Program-made: the position numbers and the translations under genes
Source: Streptococcus thoraltensis DSM 12221
GTDB lineage: Bacteria > Bacillota > Bacilli > Lactobacillales > Streptococcaceae
Assembly (NCBI RefSeq): GCF_000380145.1
Contig: NZ_KB904588.1
Coordinates: forward strand, 1 to 64,000
Direction of reading: 5' to 3'
Length of the DNA: 64,000 nt
The notes under the pieces: generated by a model
The model's database searches: none
Told to the model about the DNA's origin: nothing
The model's input: only the letters and a program-made list of their open reading frames with translations
Shown here: positions 10,390 to 17,775 of the stretch, in pieces
Layout of the letters: the number at the start of each line of letters is the position of its first letter
Position numbering within the stretch: the stretch's first letter is position 1

Positions 10390-10908
10390 ATGACAAACTT
10401 TAAAGATTTATTGATTGATGATTTAAACCGTGCAGTGGCTCGATTTGAACGTGCTTTTCAGGGTGTCAGCCCAGAGCAGGCTAATCGTTTTCCACTTGCT
10501 GATAAAGCACCACAGATTAAGTCCATGACTTGGTTGCTCTGGCACACAGCATTGGTCTTGGATATTCAGATTGCTGAATTGGCAGACCAAGAAGGGCTAC
10601 TTAAGAAAAACGGTTGGGAGCAAAAATTACCATCAAGTTCCAGCCCAAGCTGGCTTCATACTTTAGAAGAAGCGCAGCAGATTAGAGTTGATAATCTTGA
10701 TGAGTTATTTACTTATTTTAAAGAAGCCCAAGTTGCTGCCGTAGAGTATATTCAGTCGCTACAAGAAACGGATCTAAATGATATTGTTGATGAGTCATGG
10801 ACACCAGCTGTCACTCGCGGCGTACGGTTAGTGTCTACTTTAGACGATGTCGCCATGCACTCGGGACAAGTCTTTTATGCAAGACGATTGTTGGGATTAA
10901 AGGATTAA
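10390..10908 (+). CDS. DinB-superfamily protein
   Basis: A 172-residue four-helix-bundle protein of the DinB/YfiT type. The family's metal-binding histidines are visible in WLLWHTALVLD (about residue 52) and near the end in DDVAMHSGQVFYARRLLG. DinB-type proteins are metal-dependent, and several act as thiol S-transferases; the substrate here is unknown. It starts 10 bp after the transporter gene with AGGAGAATCAG before the ATG, and precedes the NmrA-like gene closely, so it may belong to the same transcript. Confidence 0.78.
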   Translation: MTNFKDLLIDDLNRAVARFERAFQGVSPEQANRFPLADKAPQIKSMTWLLWHTALVLDIQIAELADQEGLLKKNGWEQKLPSSSSPSWLHTLEEAQQIRVDNLDELFTYFKEAQVAAVEYIQSLQETDLNDIVDESWTPAVTRGVRLVSTLDDVAMHSGQVFYARRLLGLKD

Positions 10909-10930
10909 ACAAGTGAAGGGAGAAGAAAAA

Positions 10931-11755
10931 ATGTTAGCAATCACAGGTGTAACAGGAAAGTTAGGTTCGCTTTTAGCACGAGATTTATCACAAAAAGGAA
11001 TACCTGCACGACTACTGGCTCGTCGACCACAAGCAGTTGAGACTTTACCACACATGACTGTTTACGAATCTTACTATGACAAGAGTCAGACAACGATTGA
11101 CGCTTTGACAGGTGCTGAAGTTCTATTTATGGTGTCGGCGCGTGAAGCTCTTGATCGTGTGGCTGAGCACAAGGCTTTGTTAGATGCTGCGAAGAGTGCA
11201 GGAGTTAAGCATATTGTCTACACTAGTTTCTATCAAGCAGCAGTGGATGCCACTTTTACCTTGTCGCGTGACCATGCGGCGACAGAAGCCTATATTAAAG
11301 AACTAGGTTTCACCTATACCTTTATCCGTGATAATTTTTATATGGATTTTTTCGTAGAATTATGTCAAGAATATGGCGAAATCAAGGGTCCAGCTGGTGG
11401 TGGAAAAGTTTCGGCGGTTGTTCGTGAGGATGTCTCAGCAGTGGCATTTAAGGTTTTGCAAAATCCTCAAAACTTTGAAAATCAAATCCTTGATATGACG
11501 GGTCCTGAGAGCTTGTCTATGGCTGAAATTGCTGAAATAGTGGGCAGAGCTTGGCGAAAAGAAATCTCATATGTGGAAGAGACGGTGGAAGAAGCATATG
11601 ATTCTAGAAAAGCTTGGCAGGCAGAAGATTGGGAATACGATAGCTGGGTATCAACCTATACTGCTATTGAAAAAGGAGAACTAGAAGCTGTCTCTAAGGA
11701 CATCGAACGTGTTCTAGGACGTCCAGCAACTTCCTTAAGAGAATTTTTGAAGTAG
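10931..11755 (+). CDS. NmrA-like NAD(P)-binding oxidoreductase
   Basis: A 274-residue atypical SDR. The Rossmann start is AITGVTGKLGSLLARDL, followed by HIVYTSFYQAA and a C-terminal quinone-reductase-like half (FIRDNFYMDFF, MTGPESLSMAEIAEIVGRAW). This matches the NmrA/QorB-like family that reduces quinones or senses NADP(H). A GTG frame opens at 10913, but GGGAGAAG precedes the ATG at 10931, which I prefer. A similar gene is present at 25394-26251 on the other strand; the two are clearly different proteins, not a recent duplicate. Confidence 0.82.
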   Translation: MLAITGVTGKLGSLLARDLSQKGIPARLLARRPQAVETLPHMTVYESYYDKSQTTIDALTGAEVLFMVSAREALDRVAEHKALLDAAKSAGVKHIVYTSFYQAAVDATFTLSRDHAATEAYIKELGFTYTFIRDNFYMDFFVELCQEYGEIKGPAGGGKVSAVVREDVSAVAFKVLQNPQNFENQILDMTGPESLSMAEIAEIVGRAWRKEISYVEETVEEAYDSRKAWQAEDWEYDSWVSTYTAIEKGELEAVSKDIERVLGRPATSLREFLK

Positions 11756-11777
11756 GCAATATTTTGCCTGCTTTTTC

Positions 11778-11808
11778 TTGACTTAGAGTTTACTTCAAGG
11801 TTTATAAT
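11778..11808 (+). promoter_or_regulatory. MerR-type promoter (19-bp spacer) of the acetyltransferase gene
   Basis: TTGACT (11778-11783) and TATAAT (11803-11808) are separated by 19 bp, the long spacing typical of MerR-activated promoters. The spacer holds an imperfect palindrome, CTTAGAGT-TT-ACTTCAAG. The same arrangement, nearly base for base, stands before the merR gene itself. Confidence 0.8.
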
Positions 11809-11835
11809 GAAATCATCATCAAACGAGGAGGACTT

Positions 11836-12396
11836 ATGGAAGAAGCATTCTTACCTTATATTAATACCGAGAAAATGGTTCCTGAAAAAGACGGTTTGCG
11901 TCAGTTGATTAGTCAGATTCAAGTCGAAAATAAACCTCTTGTTCAGGAATTAAATACCAACATTCAAACTTATGATTCAGCTAGAAAACTGTTGGAAAAA
12001 ATCACTGGTCAAAAGATTGACCCAACAACTATCATCAATGTTCCTTTTCAGACAGATTTTGGGCGCCACATCACCTTTGGAAAAAACGTCTACGTCAACA
12101 TGGACGTCTTCATGACAGACTTGGGGGGGATTACCATTGAAGATAATGTCCTCATTGCTCCACGCGCCAAGATTTTGACGGTTAACCATCCTTTAAAACC
12201 TAGTGACCGACATAAATTGGAGCTCAAATCGGTTACTCTCAAGAAAAATTGTTGGATAGGCGCTGACGCAACGATTATGCCAGGTGTGACAGTCGGTGAA
12301 AATGCTGTAGTCGCTGCAGGCGCATTAGTGACTAAGGATGTTCCAGCAGATACCCTTGTAGCCGGAATTCCAGCTAAAGTAATGAAAAAATTGTAA
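11836..12396 (+). CDS. Hexapeptide-repeat sugar O-acetyltransferase
   Basis: A 186-residue acyltransferase of the maltose/galactoside O-acetyltransferase class. A helical N-terminal cap is followed by left-handed beta-helix repeats (FGKNVYVNMDVFMTDLGG, IGADATIMPGVTVGENAVV). The catalytic-type His is in TVNHPL, and it ends with AGIPAKVMKKL. It would acetylate a small hydroxylated substrate with acetyl-CoA, which is not known here. GAGGAGG precedes the ATG. Expression is very likely controlled by the MerR regulator encoded next, through the matching promoter. Confidence 0.83.
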   Translation: MEEAFLPYINTEKMVPEKDGLRQLISQIQVENKPLVQELNTNIQTYDSARKLLEKITGQKIDPTTIINVPFQTDFGRHITFGKNVYVNMDVFMTDLGGITIEDNVLIAPRAKILTVNHPLKPSDRHKLELKSVTLKKNCWIGADATIMPGVTVGENAVVAAGALVTKDVPADTLVAGIPAKVMKKL

Positions 12397-12400
12397 AGGC

Positions 12401-12431
12401 TTGACTTAGAGTTTACTTTAAGGTTTATAAT
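12401..12431 (+). promoter_or_regulatory. MerR-type promoter (19-bp spacer) of merR
   Basis: TTGACT (12401-12406) and TATAAT (12426-12431) have a 19-bp spacer holding CTTAGAGT-TT-ACTTTAAG. It is a near copy of the promoter at 11778-11808, implying one regulator for both and autoregulation of merR. Confidence 0.8.
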
Positions 12432-12451
12432 AGAAAAAAGAGGAGTAGGGC

Positions 12452-12805
12452 ATGAATATAAAAAAAGCGGCTGAAGAAGTAGGACTTTCAGCGGACACGA
12501 TTCGCTATTATGAAAGAATTGGGCTCGTCCCTCCAATTACTCGAACAGAATCTGGTATCCGTGATTTTCAGCAAAATGATTTAGAAGCACTTGAATTTGT
12601 CAAATGCTTTCGAGCGGCAGGGGTATCTGTGGAAAGTCTTATAGATTATATGGCGCTTTTTCAAAAGGGAGATAGCACTAGTCAAGCACGGCTGGAGATT
12701 CTTCAAGGCGAACATGACAAAATGCAAGAGCGGTATAATGATTTAGGCAAGGCACTCCAACGCCTTGAATATAAAATCAAAGGCTACAAGGAAGGGAGAT
12801 ATTAA
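12452..12805 (+). CDS. MerR-family regulator, Cys52 (AdhR/NmlR) type
   Basis: A 117-residue regulator. The winged helix is IKKAAEEVGLSADTIRYYERIGL (split, residues 3-25), followed by IRDFQQNDLEALEFVKCF and a C-terminal dimer helix. A single cysteine falls at position 52, the place of the reactive Cys in AdhR and NmlR, which respond to aldehydes and other electrophiles. No metal-binding Cys cluster is present. Neighbours fit this: a GFA-family gene (now broken) overlaps its stop, and a zinc alcohol dehydrogenase lies downstream. The two 19-bp-spacer promoters are its likely targets. The aldehyde role is an inference from family and context. Confidence 0.87.
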   Translation: MNIKKAAEEVGLSADTIRYYERIGLVPPITRTESGIRDFQQNDLEALEFVKCFRAAGVSVESLIDYMALFQKGDSTSQARLEILQGEHDKMQERYNDLGKALQRLEYKIKGYKEGRY

Positions 12806-13155
12806 TGCTAAAAGGTTCTTGCCTATGTGGACAAGTTGCCTGTCAAGTCAATCAATACTCTTGGAAAATCAATAGCAGACGTTGTTGACTTGATCTGATG
12901 AAGACAGTTCTATCGGTGTCGCCTAGTCTGCTATTGATTTTCATTGAGTGTAAGTTACAGTTGCCTTGGTTTATTGCCACTACTTCTTTTGCCACAAAAC
13001 TACAAGTGTAGCTTTTTCAATCGAGTTTACGCTTGAGAAAAGCACGTTTAGAGTTTTAGAAAGAAGTAACAAATTAAGCCCTACGAATCGTTGCATGGGA
13101 AGATTCACTACTATTGTCAAAATTGTTCTAGTCAGCTTTACATCTAAAAAGTAAT
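12805..13155 (+). pseudogene. GFA-family (glutathione-dependent formaldehyde-activating type) gene, disrupted
   Basis: The ATG at 12805 overlaps the merR stop (TAATG) and starts MLKGSCLCGQVACQV, the metal-binding opening of GFA-family proteins. From about 12858 to 12953 the frame is replaced by an inverted copy of the core of the window's miniature repeat. The GFA sequence resumes at about 12966 with FCHKTTSVAFSIEFTLEKS. After another frame change it ends with YYCQNCSSQLYI, the family's second Cys pair region. The gene was therefore an intact member of the merR operon before the repeat landed in it. Confidence 0.75.
12858..12953 (-). repeat. Repeat core without terminal ends, inside the GFA gene
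   Basis: Read on the minus strand, this matches the palindromic core of the miniature elements (CAATGAAAATC..., GATAGAACTG, GTCAACAA, then the complementary arm). It lacks the TAGTC/GACTA ends and the flanking GATACATGGTCAC-type sequence. It interrupts the GFA gene. Confidence 0.75.
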
Positions 13156-13169
13156 CAACCTGACCTAGT

Positions 13170-13273
13170 ATAGTCTTTTGAATTAACTTTGATACATCGT
13201 CACTTTCGACTTGCCGTACGCGAGTACTGTCTGCGTCTCAGTTCCTTGTCTGAAAGCTAATTCATTTGACTAT
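13170..13273 (+). repeat. Miniature element copy A, short form (104 bp)
   Basis: It starts ATAGTCTTTTGAATTAACTT and ends with the inverted counterpart AATTCATTTGACTAT. TA dinucleotides flank both ends (TA-TAGTC and GACTA-TA). It carries the left GATACATCGTCACTTTCGACTTG-like segment (written split) and the right GTACTGTCTGCGTCTC segment, but no palindromic core between them. Confidence 0.8.
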
Positions 13274-13393
13274 AACTTTGAAAGTTGATTATTGGCTAAT
13301 TCACAAGACTTAGCGAAACTCCCCTGTAAACATAGTCACCAAGATTTCGAGTGGGCTTTGTTAGATGACGAAAAATAATAGAAAGAGGATATT

Positions 13394-14452
13394 ATGACAA
13401 AATCAACAATGAAAACAGCTATTTTTGAATCTGCTGGTCAGATGATTATTGAAGAAGTTGAAAAACCTTCTATTCAAGCTACCGATGATGTGATTATCAA
13501 GGTGGTTCGTGCCTGCGTTTGTGGGTCTGATTTATGGTCCTACTCTCATGGCGATGACAAGGGAAGCCACTCCGAAAATTCTGGACATGAAGCTTTAGGA
13601 ATTGTGGAAGAGGTTGGTTCTGACATTACAACCCTCGTTCCAGGGGACTTTGTCATTGTTCCCTTTACTCATGGTTGCGGGGAATGCGATGCCTGTCGTT
13701 CTGGTTTTGATGGAACCTGTGACAATCATGAAATGCCAACTAACTGGTCAAGTGGCTTCCAATCAGAGTACATTCGCTTTCATTATGCCAATTGGGCACT
13801 TGTAAAAGTTCCCGGTCAACCAAGTGATTATTCAGAAGGGATGATCAAGTCCCTACTTACCCTAGCTGATGTGATGCCCACAGGTTATCATGCAGCTCGT
13901 TGTGCTAATGTTCAAAAAGGAGATAAGGTTGTCGTGATTGGAGATGGTGCTGTCGGACAGTGTGCCGTAATAGCTGCTAAAATGCGAGGTGCCTCTCAAA
14001 TCATCCTCATGAGTCGCTACGAAGATCGCCAACAATTGGCGCTTGAACTCGGTGCAACTGCAGTAGTAGCTGAGCGCGGTCAAGAAGGTATTGCCAAAGT
14101 CCGTGAGATTCTAGGTGGTGGAGCAGACGCTGCTTTAGAGTGTGTTGGAACTGAAGGTGCTATTGAGCAAGCCATCGGAGTCCTTCATAATGGAGGTCGA
14201 GTCGGCTACGTTGGTGTTCCCCATTATAGCAACCGTCCAATTGGATCAACTTTTGCCCAAAACATTTCTTTTGGTGGAGGGTCAGCTTCTGTCACAACTT
14301 ACGACAAAGAATTTTTACTTAAAGCAGTTTTAGATGGAAACATTAATCCAGGAAAAGTCTTCACGGATACTTATAAATTAGAAGACATCAACCAAGCCTA
14401 TCAAGATATGGCTGATCGAAAAACCATTAAATCCATGCTCGTAGTATCTTAA
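13394..14452 (+). CDS. Zinc-dependent alcohol dehydrogenase (MDR family)
   Basis: A 352-residue medium-chain dehydrogenase. The catalytic zinc ligands are visible as CVCGSDLW (Cys) and SGHEALG (His-Glu). The structural zinc site appears as CGECDACRSGFDGTC, and the NAD(P) Rossmann motif as VVIGDGAVGQCAVIAAK. It reduces aldehydes or oxidises alcohols. The position downstream of a Cys52 MerR gene and a broken GFA gene suggests aldehyde detoxification, but no 19-bp-spacer promoter was seen directly ahead of it. AGAGGATATT precedes the ATG. An alternative ATG lies five codons downstream. Confidence 0.88.
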   Translation: MTKSTMKTAIFESAGQMIIEEVEKPSIQATDDVIIKVVRACVCGSDLWSYSHGDDKGSHSENSGHEALGIVEEVGSDITTLVPGDFVIVPFTHGCGECDACRSGFDGTCDNHEMPTNWSSGFQSEYIRFHYANWALVKVPGQPSDYSEGMIKSLLTLADVMPTGYHAARCANVQKGDKVVVIGDGAVGQCAVIAAKMRGASQIILMSRYEDRQQLALELGATAVVAERGQEGIAKVREILGGGADAALECVGTEGAIEQAIGVLHNGGRVGYVGVPHYSNRPIGSTFAQNISFGGGSASVTTYDKEFLLKAVLDGNINPGKVFTDTYKLEDINQAYQDMADRKTIKSMLVVS

Positions 14453-14538
14453 GAAAACTTTAAGGGAATTTAGATATACTCTAAACATCCTAAACCTTTT
14501 CTTTTTCGAGTGATACCCTCACTCAATCATAATCTCTT

Positions 14539-14568
14539 AAAACCAGGTGGCTCGGCTGTCTGGTTTCC
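14539..14568 (+). terminator. Weak hairpin after the alcohol dehydrogenase gene
   Basis: Arms AAACCAG and CTGGTTT enclose a 13-nt loop, followed by CC rather than a clean T-run. It may be a weak terminator or a leader structure of the next gene. Confidence 0.35.
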
Positions 14569-14597
14569 TTATGTTACAATAGACATGAGGTGATTTT

Positions 14598-15239
14598 ATG
14601 ACTATAAAAGCAGTGATTTTTGATATGGACGGTGTTCTTTTTGACACAGAAATATTTTATTTTGAACGTCGAAAACATTTTTTGGCTCAAAGAGGGATTA
14701 GTATTGATCATTTAGCGCCAAAAGACTTTATCGGAGGCAATGTTAAACAAACCTGGCAACTAGTTCTAGGTGATGATTATGATAAATGGGATATTCCTAA
14801 ACTTGAAGAGGAGTATCGTCGGCAAAAAGAAGAGCAACCTGCTCCCTATCCAGATTTAATAATGTCTGGAGCAAAAACAGTCATTGACGACTTAAAAGCA
14901 AGTGGCTATCGTTTGGCTTTAGCCTCAAGCTCGGCTATTCTTGATATTGAACGTGCTCTGAAGGGTTCAGGACTGTATCAAGCTTTTGAAGTTATCTTGT
15001 CAGGGGAAGATTTTCCAGAAAGCAAACCCCACCCAGCTATCTATCAAGAAGCCATTACACAGTTAGGTCTTGAGAAAGATCAAGCCCTAGTTATCGAAGA
15101 TAGCCAAAAAGGGATAGAAGCGGGAAAAAGAGCTGGATTAAAAGTGCTTGCTCTTAAAGATAATCGCTTCGGTGTTGACCAGAGTCAAGCAGATTTTTCT
15201 ATTGACCACTTAGGGCAACTATTTGATTTTCTTGATTAG
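14598..15239 (+). CDS. HAD-family hydrolase, beta-phosphoglucomutase-like
   Basis: A 213-residue HAD subfamily IA protein. The nucleophile motif is IFDMDGVLFDTE (Asp9 and Asp11), motif II is LALASSS, the lysine is in SKPHPAIYQEA, and motif IV is VIEDSQKGIEAGKRAG. The helical cap lies at about residues 17-85. It is a phosphatase or phosphomutase for a sugar phosphate; sequence does not decide which. It is monocistronic, with a strong bidirectional terminator after it. Confidence 0.85.
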   Translation: MTIKAVIFDMDGVLFDTEIFYFERRKHFLAQRGISIDHLAPKDFIGGNVKQTWQLVLGDDYDKWDIPKLEEEYRRQKEEQPAPYPDLIMSGAKTVIDDLKASGYRLALASSSAILDIERALKGSGLYQAFEVILSGEDFPESKPHPAIYQEAITQLGLEKDQALVIEDSQKGIEAGKRAGLKVLALKDNRFGVDQSQADFSIDHLGQLFDFLD

Positions 15240-15248
15240 AAACTAGAA

Positions 15249-15280
15249 AAACAGCCTTTCGTGCGGAAGGCTGTTTTGTT
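15249..15280. terminator. Bidirectional terminator between the HAD gene and mutY
   Basis: The stem AACAGCCTT/AAGGCTGTT has an 8-nt loop, with TTTTG on the plus side and TTTTTC on the minus side. It can end both the rightward HAD transcript and the leftward mutY transcript. Confidence 0.85.
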
Positions 15281-15334
15281 TATGACTTGTTTTTATATCT
15301 CTAATTTCTGTAGTGGGTAACGCCATGGCAGGGG

Positions 15335-16486
15335 TTATGATTCTTTTTTTAGATATTCTGCTAACATCTTTTTTTGAGGAGTTGCCATAGGGTAGCTATC
15401 TAAATCATCTATCTTAACCCAATGTAGATACTGACTTTCTTGTAATTCTTCTTTGTTAATTAAGCCTTCAAACAATGTCATTGTCCATTTTTGATGGCTA
15501 AAAGTATGCTTGAGCTGTCTGAAATTTCGCTCAGTCCAGGTCGGTTTTATGGCATAGCTTTCTTCGAAATTATCTTTTTGTGAAATGGTTTCTAAAAAGG
15601 TATTTTCATCTTCAAAAAGACTAGTCTGCTGACTTATAAAGGAGGTTTCTATTAGCGGAAAGGACCAAAAGCCACCCAACAATCGTTCTTGCGTCTTTTT
15701 TTCAAGGAGCAATTCTCCCTCTTGATTTCGGATGATAAAGGCCTGAATTTCCAAAGGTTTTGGTTTTTTCTTAGGTAACTTGATAGGATATTTATCATAG
15801 GTACCATTGAGATATGCAGCGTTAAAAAAACGAATAGGGGATTCATCAGGTCGAGGATTTTTAGCAGATTCAATATCTGTTCCCAAATCCATCAAAGCCT
15901 GATTGAAATCCCCAGGTCTCTCTGGGTCAATCAAGATTTCCATAATAGCTTGGAAAATTTTTCGATTCTTAGGGTCGCCAATATCATAATCCACTTCAAA
16001 AAGCCTAGCCATAACACGCATGACATTACCATCAACGGCTGGTTCAGGTAGATTGAAAGCGATACTAGCAATCGCTCCTGCCGTGTATGGTCCGATTCCT
16101 TTTAGTGAGACGATATCCTCATATTTTGATGGGAAAGTTTCGTCAAAGTCCGACATGATTTGCTGGGCAGCTTTTTGCATGTTTCGCACGCGAGAGTAGT
16201 AGCCTAACCCCTCCCACGCTTTTAGTAATTTTTCCTCTGGCGCATTAGCCAAATCGGCTACCGTGGGAAACCATTCTAAAAAGCGCTCATAATAGGGAAT
16301 AACCGTAACTACTTGTGTTTGTTGCAGCATGATTTCACTAATCCAAATGTAATAGGGATTGCTCGTACGTCGCCAAGGCAAGTCTCTTTTTTCTTGATCA
16401 TACCATGCTAAAAGTGTGCGTCGAAATGAAGTAATTTTATCATTGTCCCACATCTCGATACCGTAATCTTTTAAATTTACCATCAT
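15335..16486 (-). CDS. mutY: Adenine DNA glycosylase, cluster-lacking MutY
   Basis: A 383-residue glycosylase that removes adenine opposite 8-oxoguanine. Visible are the catalytic Glu in SEIMLQQTQV, the helix-hairpin-helix SLKGIGPYTAGAIASIAF with the Asp in AVDGNVMRV, and a C-terminal NUDIX-like recognition domain (from about residue 240). The stretch after QALMDLGTDIE, where most MutY proteins have four Fe-S cysteines, reads SAKNPRPDESPIRFF with none. Clusterless MutY is known from streptococci and lactobacilli. I keep the first ATG, which GGAGAA precedes at slightly long spacing; an internal Met (residue 12) has no good site. Confidence 0.93.
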   Translation of the reverse strand: MMVNLKDYGIEMWDNDKITSFRRTLLAWYDQEKRDLPWRRTSNPYYIWISEIMLQQTQVVTVIPYYERFLEWFPTVADLANAPEEKLLKAWEGLGYYSRVRNMQKAAQQIMSDFDETFPSKYEDIVSLKGIGPYTAGAIASIAFNLPEPAVDGNVMRVMARLFEVDYDIGDPKNRKIFQAIMEILIDPERPGDFNQALMDLGTDIESAKNPRPDESPIRFFNAAYLNGTYDKYPIKLPKKKPKPLEIQAFIIRNQEGELLLEKKTQERLLGGFWSFPLIETSFISQQTSLFEDENTFLETISQKDNFEESYAIKPTWTERNFRQLKHTFSHQKWTMTLFEGLINKEELQESQYLHWVKIDDLDSYPMATPQKKMLAEYLKKES

Positions 16487-16538
16487 AAGTGCAGTAGGGT
16501 TCTCCTATATAACATTGAAAATACCACAGGGGTGTCAA

Positions 16539-17018
16539 CTAGATAAAGAAGTCTGAAAAATAATCTAGTTCTTTAGGGCGCTTAATTAAAGCGTAGGGCA
16601 TTATGGTAATACCTAAATTGTAATCTTTAACAGCTTGATTGTAATCTATCTTAGCTTGTGTCAGCTGGTCTTCATAGCGGTGTATTTGGCTAATCAAAGC
16701 AGGTGGTGCACTTTCTTGATAGGTCAGCATATTGCGCTTAAGCCCTGCTAGATGCTCACGGGTTAGTTCAATATCATTGGCAAAACGCCAAACATCTTGC
16801 TCAAGGTTTTTGATGTAATATTTTTGCTTGAAGTAGAGCTTACTTGTCGCTGTTATAATAGATAAGGCAAAAACGATACTATTTCCTAAAGGTTGCCATA
16901 CCGAATGTTCATCAGGCATGATAATATTCCAGACAATCATATAGATGCCCCAATATACCGCAATGTTTAGGAGAAATCGGAGTATGGAAACATTGGGGTT
17001 GGCATGTTTTCTAATCAC
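16539..17018 (-). CDS. Small membrane protein with coiled coil and LemA-like tail
   Basis: I do not recognise a named family. Two N-terminal membrane helices (FLLNIAVYWGIYMIVWNII; SIVFALSIITATSKLYF) are followed by a charged coiled-coil region. The tail, AKIDYNQAVKDYNLGI-type, then PYALIKRPKELDYF, resembles the end of LemA proteins. A longer frame starts at 17054, but GAGGTG six bases before a GTG at 17018 is the better initiation site, giving 159 residues. It lies 52 bp upstream of mutY on the same strand, so the two may share a transcript. Confidence 0.65.
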   Translation of the reverse strand: MIRKHANPNVSILRFLLNIAVYWGIYMIVWNIIMPDEHSVWQPLGNSIVFALSIITATSKLYFKQKYYIKNLEQDVWRFANDIELTREHLAGLKRNMLTYQESAPPALISQIHRYEDQLTQAKIDYNQAVKDYNLGITIMPYALIKRPKELDYFSDFFI

Positions 17019-17130
17019 AAAAAACACCTCACTTAAAATGAAAGGATAAGTCATAAAGCTGAAACCTTATATTAAAGGTCTGTAAAAGTTTACAAATAGT
17101 ATAACATAAAAGTTGCTACATTTTTCTAAA

Positions 17131-17172
17131 GTCAAGTTTTTTCTTGACAAAAGTAAGCGCATACAATATAAT
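17131..17172 (+). promoter_or_regulatory. Consensus promoter of the RYKNGD peptide locus, with inverted repeat over the -35
   Basis: TTGACA (17144-17149) and TATAAT (17167-17172) with a 17-bp spacer form an unusually perfect sigma-A promoter reading toward the four micro-ORFs. GTCAAG (17131-17136) and CTTGAC (17143-17148) form an inverted repeat separated by TTTTTT, the right arm overlapping the -35. This could be a repressor operator. Confidence 0.75.
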
Positions 17173-17223
17173 AAAACTATAAAGAAGGATGACAGAAGAA
17201 ACAGATTTATAGGAGGTAATCTT

Positions 17224-17268
17224 ATGATGAAACCACATGTCGCACGGTACAAGAACGGAGATAGCTAA
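17224..17268 (+). CDS. Micro-peptide 1 of the RYKNGD family
   Basis: A 14-residue ORF, MMKPHVARYKNGDS. AGGAGG (17211-17216) lies 7 bp before ATG-ATG, and it is the first ORF after a consensus promoter. It shares RYKNGD with three downstream micro-ORFs whose DNA and N-termini differ, and the codons of the shared block also vary (CGG TAC AAG against CGC TAT AAA). The peptide, not the DNA, is therefore conserved. Function is unknown; candidates are a RiPP precursor, a secreted signal or a leaderless bioactive peptide. Confidence 0.65.
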   Translation: MMKPHVARYKNGDS

Positions 17269-17422
17269 GTCTCCGGATAAATAGTAGGCAGACTTTACAC
17301 ATTATAACTTTACATTTTTGCGTATCAAAGTGATCACTGATGAAACCTTAAGTATAAGGATTGACTAAAGTACTTTAATTACAAAGTTTCTAGAACTTGT
17401 TTTCAATTAGGAGGTAATACTC

Positions 17423-17479
17423 ATGATGGAATTCAACAAAGGACGCTATAAAAACGGAGACAACTTAAGCTATTCTTGA
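17423..17479 (+). CDS. Micro-peptide 2 of the RYKNGD family
   Basis: An 18-residue ORF, MMEFNKGRYKNGDNLSYS, with AGGAGG at 17409-17414 and a start context (AGGAGGTAAT, then ATGATG) almost the same as for peptide 1. It has GRYKNGDN like peptide 3, with a four-residue extension. A weak TTGACT at 17361-17366 could be part of its own promoter. No signal peptide is possible at this length. Confidence 0.65.
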   Translation: MMEFNKGRYKNGDNLSYS

Positions 17480-17605
17480 AAATAATTTAAGAAGTGAATC
17501 CGATGTAAATAGGTATTAATTATTTCTCGAAATGAGAGATTTGCATTAGTTTTATTTAGATAATAATGGTGGTAAATCACCAATTGAGCTCAATAAAGTC
17601 GTCGC

Positions 17606-17660
17606 GTTACTCAGGGTGTGCTGAAAAAATAAAATATTGTTGATGTCACTCAGGTTGTGC
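17606..17660 (+). repeat. Direct repeats GT(T/C)ACTCAGG(G/T)TGTGC ahead of peptide 3
   Basis: Two copies, at 17606-17621 and 17645-17660, match at 14 of 16 bases. A shorter third copy (GTCACTCAGGTT) occurs at 17776-17787 ahead of peptide 4. A/T-rich -10-like stretches follow copies two and three (around 17663-17670 and 17795-17801), so the boxes may be activator sites or -35-region elements of internal promoters. Confidence 0.55.
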
Positions 17661-17714
17661 ATATATAAAAATCGTAAATTCAGACTTGTTTAAGGACAAT
17701 ATGGAGGAACGCCT

Positions 17715-17759
17715 ATGCTAAAATTTGATATTGGACGTTACAAGAACGGTGACAATTAA
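17715..17759 (+). CDS. Micro-peptide 3 of the RYKNGD family
   Basis: A 14-residue ORF, MLKFDIGRYKNGDN, with GGAGG at 17703-17707 before the ATG. It ends exactly after GDN, so the shared motif forms the C-terminus. Peptide 4 begins similarly (MLRFNISRYKNGD), suggesting these two arose by duplication. Confidence 0.65.
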   Translation: MLKFDIGRYKNGDN

Positions 17760-17775
17760 GTCAAAGATTATCACA

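Noticed and set aside
12966..13154. 62-codon ORF as an independent gene
   Set aside because: Its sequence is the internal part of the GFA protein whose start is at 12805; it is part of a pseudogene and its ATG is fortuitous.
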